From Palsa-461 sp036844945 (GTDB lineage Bacteria > Actinomycetota > Acidimicrobiia > Acidimicrobiales > RAAP-2), in assembly GCA_036844945.1 (NCBI GenBank), contig DAIUEV010000008.1:10015-74014 (forward strand): a stretch of DNA of 64,000 bases. The letters are read 5' to 3'. Shown here piece after piece: positions 9,300 to 15,946 of this stretch. The translations under genes were made by a program, and so were the position numbers. The notes under the pieces were generated by a model. It did no database searches, had not been told where the DNA came from, and was given only the letters and a program-made list of their open reading frames with translations. Within the stretch, counting starts at the first letter, position 1, and each line of letters begins with the position of its first letter.

Positions 9300-10247
9300 C
9301 TAGAAGCTCGCCGGCAGCAGCGGCGTCACGCTCTGGAAGAAGACGAACAGGAGCGCGAGGAAGGCGAGCCCTCCGACGAATCCGAGGGCCAGGCGGGCCG
9401 GCCAACGCCGCCAGAGGAGCATCGCCAGCCAGATCGTGGCGGCGAGGCCCGCCGCGGCCACCCCCCAACCGGTCGCCGGCCACGGCGAGCCGTTGGTCCC
9501 GGCAAGCTCGGCCACTGGTGGCCGCGTGGCGCGCCCGCGGGGGGTCGGATCGGCGGTGGTCTTCGGCGGCACTGGCGCGGGCGGCGTGACCAGGGTGGCC
9601 TGCACCACGAGGCGCTGGGCGGCGCTGTAGCGGGGGTTGCAGGTCGTGAGCGTGAGCGTCGGCACCGCGGTCGGCTGGAGCACGGCGAGATCGCTCGGTG
9701 TGACCACCGTCACCGTGCTGACGTCGTATTCGAATCGGCCCTGCGTGGTGGTGATGTAGATCGGGTCCCCGGCCGTGAGTTTGTCGAGATCGAAGAAGGG
9801 ATGGAGATAGGTGGTGCGGTGGCCGGCGATCGCGGCGTTGCCCGGTTGGCCCGGCAACGGGCTGTTGTCGTAGTGCCCCGGCCCCAGTTCGAGATCTGAG
9901 GTGGTCGTGCCCTGCACGACAACGAAGTTGATAGCGATCGCAGGGATCTCGATCGTCCCGACTGGCTGCCCGTCGGCCGGGGCAACTCCGGGGGCGGTGG
10001 CCACGCCGCGTGTCGGTTCGGTCGTCGTCGTGGTCGGCCCCGAGACCGAGGTAGTTGTCTGTGAGTGCGGCGTGTGGTGATGGCCGGCCGCGGCGAGCTC
10101 TTGATCGAACTGTCGCCGAAGAGCCTCTTGGTGGAAGCGAGTCGTGATGCTCGTCCCCCAGAGTTGGTACGCGACGAACAGCAGGACAAGGACGCCGAAG
10201 GCGAAGATCGCGACACCGATCCGGGCAATCAGTCGACGCCAGGACAC
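9300..10247 (-). CDS. Class E sortase
   Basis: Membrane transpeptidase that cleaves a sorting signal and anchors surface proteins to peptidoglycan. From GTG at 10247 the protein has 315 residues. An N-terminal membrane helix (about 8-28) is followed by a Thr/Pro-rich linker, then the sortase domain with catalytic His in AGHRTT (near 142), Cys in TLTTCNPRYS (about C203) and Arg near 213. TLTTCNP is typical of class E. Two more hydrophobic segments end the protein, which is unusual since many sortases have only the N-terminal anchor. An upstream in-frame GTG or ATG near 10367 would add about 40 Arg-rich residues and is less likely. A gene for an LPLTG protein is divergent, 0.7 kb away. Confidence 0.85.
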   Translation of the reverse strand: MSWRRLIARIGVAIFAFGVLVLLFVAYQLWGTSITTRFHQEALRRQFDQELAAAGHHHTPHSQTTTSVSGPTTTTTEPTRGVATAPGVAPADGQPVGTIEIPAIAINFVVVQGTTTSDLELGPGHYDNSPLPGQPGNAAIAGHRTTYLHPFFDLDKLTAGDPIYITTTQGRFEYDVSTVTVVTPSDLAVLQPTAVPTLTLTTCNPRYSAAQRLVVQATLVTPPAPVPPKTTADPTPRGRATRPPVAELAGTNGSPWPATGWGVAAAGLAATIWLAMLLWRRWPARLALGFVGGLAFLALLFVFFQSVTPLLPASF

Positions 10248-10955
10248 AACGCATCGTAACGGTCGCGTGCGCTGCTGGCCGTCGCGGCCGGAATCGGGGC
10301 CAGGTTCGCCGTGTATCCGACCGGCACGAATGTCTTCGATCGCGCAAGACTGTCGTGTCCGCGGCAACCTTCCCGGTGGTGAAGGATGCGCTCGCAGCGG
10401 GGATGCGCCGAGTCGTCATCGACAGCCCGGCCGGCCCGGGCTTCCCGGAGGGGGCCAACCGGAGCTCGGTGACCCGCCACGGTCCGCTCTCGTCCTCGGC
10501 ACTGCTCGACCGGAGGGCGCGACCGGGCCAGCTCGGAAACCGAACTCGAGGCGCGCACCTGCTTCCCGTCCGTCGACGTGCCCTTGAACGGGTCGGTCCC
10601 CGGTCTGACTCCCGGCTCGTCGGCCGGGTGGGCCCGGGCCCGGACCTTTCGATGGCCGTCCGGCTCCGACCGACCGCCAACCCCCGCGGGTAGGTCGAGG
10701 TCGCCCCGGCCGGACCCATGGCTCCCGCCGAGGGCGACGGGATCGCCGGCTGGACACTCAGTGCGGCAGTGCGCCAGCACCGGAAATTTCGCCTCCGTCG
10801 GCGAGTCAACGGCTCAACCACTCGCCGTGGTCGGGCAGTCCGATCGATTAGTAAGAAATGACTGCGCTCCCAGGGCCTCCCGGTCGTCTCCTATCGACCA
10901 TCCACCAAAAGCGCTGATAGCCAGCTGTATCTTTTGGTAATCCAGGGAGGTTGTT
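10248..10955. other. Intergenic region between sortase and LPXTG protein genes
   Basis: About 700 bp with no convincing gene. Open frames exist on both strands (for example plus 10355-10693 and minus 10229-10780), but the translations are Arg/Pro-rich and match no family I recognise. One plus-strand patch near 10370-10440 (VVKDALAAGMRRVVID) looks protein-like and may be a remnant of a lost gene. Base composition becomes clearly less GC-rich from about 10840 towards the LPXTG gene, which fits a promoter and leader. Confidence 0.4.
10904..10938. promoter_or_regulatory. Inverted repeat in the leader of the LPXTG protein gene
   Basis: Perfect 8-bp inverted repeat ACCAAAAG / CTTTTGGT with 19 nt between the arms. 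It lies directly upstream of the GGGAGG ribosome-binding site and ATG at 10956. It could be an operator for a dimeric regulator or an mRNA hairpin that affects ribosome access. It is unusually AT-rich for this genome. Confidence 0.45.
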
Positions 10956-11759
10956 ATGAAGCACAAGCTGGCATTTGTCGCGGCTGTCGCAGCGATTGGC
11001 CTGATCTTTACCACCCCGGCATTCGCCAACGGCTCGGGTAGCGCGCCCGTAGTGGCCACCAACTCCGACTCGACGGGCCCCGGCGGCTCACTGACGGTGA
11101 CCGGCAACAACTTCTACCCCGGCGAGGAGATCACCCTCGAGCTCTACAGCGACCCGGTCGCGATCGGCCAGACCAACGCCGACTCTGCCGGAAGCTTCTC
11201 GATCGTGGTCACCATCCCCACCGACGCCACCCCGGGGAGCCACTCCATCGTCGCCAACGGCTCGAGCGGTGACTCGGCCAATACCGCGATCGTCGTGACC
11301 GGGACGAACGACCCCGTGGCGCCCAACTCCGGGACGACCGACCCCGTGGTCACCACGTCCAGCTCGCCCGGCCCCGGCGGCTCGCTGACGGTGACCGGCA
11401 ACAACTTCCGCGCCGGCGAGGAGATCACCGTCGAGCTCTACAGCGACCCGGTCGCGGTCGGCCAGACCAACGCCGACTCCACCGGAAGCTTCTCGATCGT
11501 GGTCACCATCCCCACCGACGTCACCCCGGGGAGCCATTCCATCGTCGCCAACGGCTCGAGCGGTGACTCGGCCAACACCGCGATCGTCGTGACCGGGACG
11601 ATCGTCTCTGTGACCGCGAAGATCGTCCCCGCGGCCTCCAAGTCGGGACTGCCCCTCACCGGGGCGAACATCGCAATGGTGAGCGAGGTAGGCGTCCTGG
11701 CAATGGCGTTGGGCGGGATGCTGATTGTCAGCACTCGCCGCCCGCGGAGGACCGCGTAG
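10956..11759 (+). CDS. Secreted LPXTG-anchored protein with two tandem Ig-like repeats
   Basis: A 267-residue surface protein with no known enzyme motif. A Sec signal peptide (MKHKLAFVAA..., cleavage after about TPAFA) leads to two nearly identical 98-residue units. Each holds PGGSLTVTGNNF, GEEITVELYSDPVA and PGSHSIVANGSSGDSANTAIVVTG, with a beta-sandwich/Ig-like pattern. The DNA repeat unit is 294 bp, starting near 11075 and 11369. The C-terminus is a textbook sorting signal: LPLTG at 232-236, a hydrophobic stretch, then RRPRR. It is almost certainly a substrate of the divergent sortase, and probably an adhesin or wall-surface stalk. ATG at 10956 follows GGGAGGTTGTT, an excellent ribosome-binding site. 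Confidence 0.85.
   Translation: MKHKLAFVAAVAAIGLIFTTPAFANGSGSAPVVATNSDSTGPGGSLTVTGNNFYPGEEITLELYSDPVAIGQTNADSAGSFSIVVTIPTDATPGSHSIVANGSSGDSANTAIVVTGTNDPVAPNSGTTDPVVTTSSSPGPGGSLTVTGNNFRAGEEITVELYSDPVAVGQTNADSTGSFSIVVTIPTDVTPGSHSIVANGSSGDSANTAIVVTGTIVSVTAKIVPAASKSGLPLTGANIAMVSEVGVLAMALGGMLIVSTRRPRRTA
11075..11662 (+). repeat. Tandem 294-bp coding repeat, two copies
   Basis: Two consecutive 294-bp units inside the LPXTG gene, in register at an offset of exactly 294 bp (CTGACGGTGACCGGCAACAA at 11091 and 11385). Only a handful of codons differ, such as Leu/Val, Ile/Val and Ala/Thr. This points to a recent internal duplication, and copy number may vary between strains. The last few residues of the second unit diverge into the anchor region. 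Confidence 0.8.
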
Positions 11760-12181
11760 GTCCTAGCAACTGGTGGGCCCGACGCGGGTCATCGGCTCTG
11801 CACACGAGCCCTCTCCAGTCGGACCCGAGGCGCCCGGTTTCGAATCGGGCGAGGCTGCAACCAGGCTGGGCTTTCGCAGCCTCGAGCACATGAGGCGGGC
11901 TGAGCGAACGACCGCTCAATCTCGTCCAATCCTCAACCCGCGACGGAACTCTTGCGGTCGGGGCGAACACCGGGTTGATATGGCGGCGAGGACCTGCAGG
12001 GAGGTTCGAAGGTTGGCCTCGGACGGTTCCAGTTCGGCCATCTCGCCCCTGGCACTCTCTCGGCGCGATCTCTGCCCCACACACACACCGACCGGGTTGG
12101 CGACATGGACGTGATCGGACCATCGAGGGCGACCGGCACGCAGGCCGCGGGCATCGGCCCGCATCGAGCCTCCTAGATCGC
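11760..12181. other. Intergenic region with two adjacent hairpins between convergent genes
   Basis: About 420 bp with no supported gene. It contains two back-to-back inverted repeats: CGCCCG / CGGGCG at 11831-11851 (9-nt loop), then GAGGCTGC / GCAGCCTC at 11851-11883 (17-nt loop). They could terminate transcription from the LPXTG gene, though no T tract follows. The first hairpin loop (TTTCGAAT) resembles a tRNA T-loop, but no tRNA can be folded around it. Nothing else stands out before the stop of the LCP gene. Confidence 0.4.
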
Positions 12182-13918
12182 TCAGGGCCCCTCGGCCCCG
12201 GTGACGGTGCAGGATCGAGGGTCCCAGGGGGCGAGCGCCTGGACCGGCTGAGTGGGCGCCGCGAAGTCCGGGACCGTGGTCGTCGTGGTGGTGGGAGGCA
12301 CGGTCGTCGTGGTCGTCGTGGTCGTCGCGGGAGGCACGGTCGTCGTGGTCGTCGTCGCGGGGTGATGGCGGTGGCGCGGGGGACTCGTCGTGGTCGTGCT
12401 GACGGGCGGCGGGGCCGGCGGGTTCACGGCGAAGTCCGTCCCCGTGATCACCGTCACTTGGGCGCCAGACGAGGCGGCCGCCGAACCCGCCTGCCCGGCC
12501 GGGGCCAGCGCCATGATCACCTGGCCCGAGAGTGAGCGGGCGACCGCTTGGGCAGCGGCCTCCTCGGCCGGCGTGTCGGGTCCGTACTCCACGACCGTCT
12601 CGGCCTGCTCGCCCACCGGTTCGACGTTGGACAGGGAGACGACGTTGAAGCCCAGCGCCTTCAGCCCCGCCTCGGCGTCCTGGCCAGCCGCCTCGACCCC
12701 CGAGCCGTCCTCGACCGCGACCGAGATAGCACCGGGGGCGGGGAGGGTCGAGCCGTCGATGGTGTCGACGTCGGGGGCGGTTCCGAGGAACTGGTCGATC
12801 ACGGCGAAGTCCTGCGGTTCGGAGGGGAACTCGACGTTCCCGTAGCCACCGCCCTTGTAGGAGTACTGGTTGATGGAGCTCTCCATCACCGGAACCGTCA
12901 ACTGCGGTGCGCCGAACGGGTTGAGGCCGTGGAAGGAGAGGACGAGGTGCACCATGTGGGCGGTGGACATCGAGTTGTCGATCGTGAGGTCGGGGGCGAT
13001 GCTCGAGATCAGCTGCGCATCGGTGATCGGGTTCCCGAGACCCTTCTGCGCGACGGCCGCCGCGAGCACCCGCAGGAACTCGTGGTCGCGGCGGATTCGG
13101 GCGAGGTCGCTCTCGCCCTCCTGTGGCCAGAAGGCCGGATCGCTCGTCGTCACGCCGGTGCCCTTGTACTGGAGGTGCCGGGCCCTGACCACCTGGAGCG
13201 CTATGAAGCCGTCGAGGTGGATGCAGCCGGGGGTCTGGACGTTGAGCCCCGAGTAGGCGTCGTAGATGGGCTCGGGGAAGTACATCGACACACCGCCGAG
13301 CGCGTCGACAACGCTCGCGAAGGTGTCGAAATTCAGCTCGACGTAGTGCTGGATCGGGATCCCAAGGTCCTCCTCGATCGCGGCCACCAGCTGGCTCGGT
13401 CCCTGGTAGAGAGCCGCGTCGATCTTGTTCGCCCCGGTGCTCCGCGCGTTCGGGACGAACAGGTCGCGTGGGATCGAGAGGACACCGACAGTCTTCTTGG
13501 CCGCGTCGAGGTGCAGGATCATGATGACGTCGCTGTTGACGCCGGTCACCCCCTGCGAACACAACCCGTAGACGGGGTTCTGCACCTTGAGCGCGCAGCG
13601 GGAGGTCGACCCGACCATGAGGATGTTCTCGGTCCCGACGTCGACACCTTTCTTCGGGGCCGGCTTTAGGTGATGCACCGCGATCCGGTGGACCTGGGCG
13701 TTCAGATAGATGAGATAGCCGCCCACCGAACCGACCAACAGGACAAGCACGAGGGCGACGATCGAGAGGCCGCGCCGCAGCTTCCAATGCTTGCGGGCCC
13801 TGACGCGCGCTCGACGACGGCTGCGCCTTGTACTTCGCGTTGCCGCGTGCCGGGGGCCTTCCGATCTACGGGGGCTCTCAGGCTCCGTTGGCGCTCCGGT
13901 GGAGCCGGTGTCGGTCAC
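12182..13918 (-). CDS. LytR-CpsA-Psr (LCP) family protein with C-terminal LytR_C domain
   Basis: Membrane-anchored phosphotransferase family that attaches polyprenyl-linked wall polymers to peptidoglycan. 578 residues: a basic cytosolic tail (Arg-rich, about 1-48), one membrane helix (about 50-72), and an LCP domain with the conserved core (VNSDVIMIL, SIPRDLFV, NKIDAAL, VVDALGGV, RARHLQY, RRDHEFLRVL). A LytR_C domain follows near 390-490 (SVAVEDGSGVEAAG...), then a low-complexity Thr/Pro/His-rich stretch and a short tail with one Cys. The Arg residues that bind the lipid pyrophosphate in known LCPs are present (IPRD, RxRH). The start is GTG at 13918. The riboflavin synthase gene ends 30 bp upstream on the same strand, so the two may be co-transcribed. 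Confidence 0.9.
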   Translation of the reverse strand: MTDTGSTGAPTEPESPRRSEGPRHAATRSTRRSRRRARVRARKHWKLRRGLSIVALVLVLLVGSVGGYLIYLNAQVHRIAVHHLKPAPKKGVDVGTENILMVGSTSRCALKVQNPVYGLCSQGVTGVNSDVIMILHLDAAKKTVGVLSIPRDLFVPNARSTGANKIDAALYQGPSQLVAAIEEDLGIPIQHYVELNFDTFASVVDALGGVSMYFPEPIYDAYSGLNVQTPGCIHLDGFIALQVVRARHLQYKGTGVTTSDPAFWPQEGESDLARIRRDHEFLRVLAAAVAQKGLGNPITDAQLISSIAPDLTIDNSMSTAHMVHLVLSFHGLNPFGAPQLTVPVMESSINQYSYKGGGYGNVEFPSEPQDFAVIDQFLGTAPDVDTIDGSTLPAPGAISVAVEDGSGVEAAGQDAEAGLKALGFNVVSLSNVEPVGEQAETVVEYGPDTPAEEAAAQAVARSLSGQVIMALAPAGQAGSAAASSGAQVTVITGTDFAVNPPAPPPVSTTTTSPPRHRHHPATTTTTTVPPATTTTTTTTVPPTTTTTTVPDFAAPTQPVQALAPWDPRSCTVTGAEGP

Positions 13919-13948
13919 GTACCGTCGTTGCGGCGGATGGTCGGCCGC

Positions 13949-14425
13949 TCAAGCTTCGAGCGGGCCTACGTCGTCGAACCCCTGGCGAATGCCCTTCCCG
14001 GCCCGTCGAATCAGCTGGTCGGGTTCGTAGAGCATCCAGAACGCGTTCCGGGCGTGTTTGCGAGATCGGTTACGGCAGACCTCGGCGAGAACGGTGGGGT
14101 CGTCGCTCTCATCTTCGTGGACGAACACTTCGAGGATCGGGGTATTCGTCATCAACTGAGCCAGCATGATTCCCTGCGACGCTTCGTGCGCACAGGTCTT
14201 GTCGATCGGCGCGCGACCCGGCATTCCCAATGCGATGACAATGCGGCATCGCTCGATCTCGATCATCTGTTTTGCGGCGACTGCCAAATCCTTGAAACCG
14301 GGTACGGTCCGACGAATCGTTTCAAACCGCTCACCGTGACCTGGGCACTCGGCGAGCTCGGCTAACGCTTCGGCACCCATGTCGAATCTCGCGAACATGG
14401 TATCGACGACCCCAATCACGTCCAC
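13949..14425 (-). CDS. ribC: Archaeal-type riboflavin synthase (RibC family)
   Basis: A 158-residue protein that matches, along its whole length, the archaeal riboflavin synthase family. That family is a pentameric lumazine-synthase relative which dismutates two 6,7-dimethyl-8-ribityllumazine molecules into riboflavin. Conserved blocks in order: GVVDTMFARFDMG (residues 5-17), RRTVPGFKDL, IALGMPG, DKTCAHEASQGIMLAQLMTN, EVFVHEDE, and AGKGIRQGFDDVGP at the C-terminus. It shares nothing with the trimeric two-domain bacterial RibE. The gene is not in a rib operon: an LCP gene lies downstream and a secreted protein gene 370 bp upstream. No FMN riboswitch is visible upstream. The start is GTG at 14425 with GGGAG about 11 nt before it. 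Family assignment is strong; enzymatic role here is inferred. Confidence 0.87.
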   Translation of the reverse strand: MDVIGVVDTMFARFDMGAEALAELAECPGHGERFETIRRTVPGFKDLAVAAKQMIEIERCRIVIALGMPGRAPIDKTCAHEASQGIMLAQLMTNTPILEVFVHEDESDDPTVLAEVCRNRSRKHARNAFWMLYEPDQLIRRAGKGIRQGFDDVGPLEA

Positions 14426-14792
14426 TGGAGAGAGTCTCCCACTCTGGCCGTGAGCAGGTCATCTGGCGGGCCTTTCGGGAGGGACAACGGGGATCGCCCA
14501 CGCGTTCTAGTCGGGGATCCCCCCGGTGCTCTCGATTGCCGGTGGTGGCGATGGGCGCTCCCGGGGTGGAGCACTTCAGTGTCCTTCCGAAGGCATGAAG
14601 CGGGCTGGCCCTGCATGGGTTATTCGACCACCGATTTCCCTCAGGCTGCCGGCCAATTCCCGGGCGATAGCCAGGATTCGAGTTGCCGGGTACTGGACCA
14701 AAACGGGTCGCCCCGGGGGATCCTGTGTCCGGGCGCTTCTGCTGCTCACCACCGGCGACGAGACCGTCCGTGCCCGGACCCTCAGGACGTCG
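14426..14792. other. Intergenic region upstream of ribC
   Basis: About 370 bp without a credible gene. I looked for FMN-riboswitch landmarks on the minus strand and found none. Short open frames here have Arg/Pro-rich shadow-like translations. The spacing is wide for an operon, so ribC may have its own promoter. Confidence 0.4.
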
Positions 14793-15359
14793 TCAGCAGC
14801 TCCCGTAGGGATCGATCGGCCGGGTGAACTCTCCGAGGTCGTCCGACCAACTATTCGAGTTGTAGGCCTCGTTCATGTATGCAGCAGCGCAGGGGTCGTT
14901 GATCGCGATCACGTGTTGGCCCGAACAGAGGCCTGCAATGTTCACGCACGTCATTGCCTCGTGCCCGTCGGCGTACCCGGGGCACTCGAAAGTGAACTCG
15001 GGGTTCGCGTTCGCCGACAAATACGCGAGCGCCGCGGCACAGCCGTAGTTCGAGGGCTCAGGAGCCGGGTTCGGGCTCGCCTCGGGGGCGGGTGCCTGCT
15101 GCGCCGGGGCCGGCGCGGGCGCGGGCGGTGGAACCGTCGTCGAAGGTGGCGAAACCGGGACGGTGGTTGTGGTGGTCTCCGGCAGCGTGGTCGGGGTCGT
15201 AGTCGTGGAGATGACCTCGGATGGCTTCGACGACCCCGACGGGGTGGCGGTTCCGGGTCTCGCGCCAGATCCGAAGGCAGCGGTCCCGAACAGCAATGCC
15301 GTCATGAGAAGCGCCGCAGTGGCTAGTCCAAGCACACGACGCCGACCCGTCGTTTCCAT
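14793..15359 (-). CDS. Secreted protein, Pro/Thr-rich linker plus six-cysteine C-terminal domain
   Basis: A 188-residue protein of unknown function. It has a signal peptide with an Arg-rich n-region (GRRRVLGLATAALLM...) and likely cleavage near residue 30. A low-complexity Thr then Pro/Ala linker (about 45-100) follows, as in wall-spanning proteins. The compact C-terminal domain (about 103-188) has six cysteines (YGC, FEC, MTC, GLC, DPC, GSC), probably three disulfides, with VNIAGLCSGQHVIAI and AAAYMNEAYNSNSW as its core. Similar architectures occur in actinobacterial exported proteins of unknown role. Its leader carries a c-di-GMP-I riboswitch and a ribosome-binding site AGGGAAGAG 7 nt before ATG. 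A surface, matrix or wall role tied to c-di-GMP is therefore likely. Confidence 0.8.
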   Translation of the reverse strand: METTGRRRVLGLATAALLMTALLFGTAAFGSGARPGTATPSGSSKPSEVISTTTTPTTLPETTTTTVPVSPPSTTVPPPAPAPAPAQQAPAPEASPNPAPEPSNYGCAAALAYLSANANPEFTFECPGYADGHEAMTCVNIAGLCSGQHVIAINDPCAAAYMNEAYNSNSWSDDLGEFTRPIDPYGSC

Positions 15360-15365
15360 CTTGCG

Positions 15366-15393
15366 CTCTTCCCTGTCTGCTCTCAGGGAGCAG
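15366..15393 (-). promoter_or_regulatory. Probable expression platform: hairpin competing with the ribosome-binding site
   Basis: Between the riboswitch aptamer and ATG at 15359, the minus-strand RNA can form CTGCTC-CCTGA-GAGCAG (15377-15393). That leaves the ribosome-binding site AGGGAAGAG (15366-15374) free. Alternatively TCCCT (15385-15389) can pair with AGGGA (15370-15374) and hide it. The two pairings exclude each other, as expected for translational control. The direction of the switch cannot be read from sequence alone. Confidence 0.5.
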
Positions 15394-15427
15394 CCGGGTG
15401 GCGCCTCAGGTCAGCGCTGGCTCGCGC

Positions 15428-15515
15428 GGCAACCGATTCGGCAGCCCGGCTGACTCTGAGAGTCCCGTGGCTTTGCGCCCCCTCCTCGCGGAGGGTTTGC
15501 CTTTTCGTCGGTGCC
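15428..15515 (-). ncRNA. Cyclic-di-GMP-I (GEMM) riboswitch aptamer
   Basis: An 88-nt aptamer in the leader of the secreted protein gene. Reading the minus strand: GGCACCGA opens helix P1, then the conserved GGCAAACC (15494-15501). Hairpin P2, CCCTCC-GCGA-GGAGGG, is capped by a GNRA tetraloop (15480-15495). Next come the tetraloop-receptor and ligand-pocket block CGCAAAGCC (15469-15477), a P3 hairpin, the conserved AGCCGGGCTGCCGA, and TCGGTTGCC, which closes P1 with one bulged T. Spacing and order agree with the GEMM-I consensus. The usual targets of this class are surface, motility and exported-protein genes, which fits. Two c-di-GMP enzymes are encoded at 41.8-46.6 kb. Confidence 0.88.
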
Positions 15516-15946
15516 GGAGCACCGATTCGGACACAAAGTTACACGAATGTAGGTAGTGGTGAGGGGATGGGCCTCTGACGGTCGTTTTGGTCGTTGACCA
15601 GGGGAGACGTGCCGATGGTCTCAGCTGACCCCTCCCCATTCGGACCGCGCTGCCCTCGAAGGCGGGGGAGGTGGTCGGCGATCGCCGGTGGACGCCCTGC
15701 ACGGGCCTGGTTGCGCCACCTTCTTGTTCCGATTGACGTGATCGGCAAGGCGCTGGCTGGAACGCGAAGAACTGGTTCTGTCCGTGTCGCCACTGCGCCG
15801 GATGAAAGCGCTGAGCAGCGGGCGCTGCTGGCCGATTGGGCCACACCAGTGCTACGCCTGGGAGCATCCCGGCGGTTGCTCGGGATTGCAACGGTCAGGG
15901 TCGAGAGCGCGATCGACCCGTGGGCGGCGGACGAGGGGAGATCACG
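15516..15946. other. Intergenic region between riboswitch leader and acyl-CoA dehydrogenase
   Basis: About 430 bp with no supported gene. It must hold the minus-strand promoter of the riboswitch leader (an AT-richer patch near 15530-15560, TTACACGAATGTAGG, is a candidate) and the plus-strand promoter of the dehydrogenase. Longer open frames here continue out of frame into the dehydrogenase and look like shadows. Confidence 0.35.

Noticed and set aside
10355..10693. Possible 112-residue plus-strand protein
   Set aside because: Only a short part looks protein-like; the rest is Arg/Pro-rich. No ribosome-binding site and no family, so it was kept as intergenic.
11831..11851. tRNA T-arm-like hairpin (loop TTTCGAAT)
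   Set aside because: The stem does not pair directly around a TTCRANY loop, and no acceptor, D or anticodon arm can be built around it on either strand.
12240..12420. Repetitive GTCGTGGTC tract as a CRISPR-like or satellite repeat
   Set aside because: It encodes the Thr/Pro-rich low-complexity tail of the LCP protein; unit length is irregular and there are no spacers.
14426..14792. FMN riboswitch upstream of the riboflavin synthase gene
   Set aside because: None of the conserved RFN blocks is present on the minus strand.
15480..15501. Intrinsic terminator (CCCTCC-TCGC-GGAGGG followed by TTTGCCTTTT) on the plus strand
   Set aside because: No plus-strand gene ends here. The same bases form helix P2 and the conserved GGCAAACC of the minus-strand riboswitch, which explains them better.
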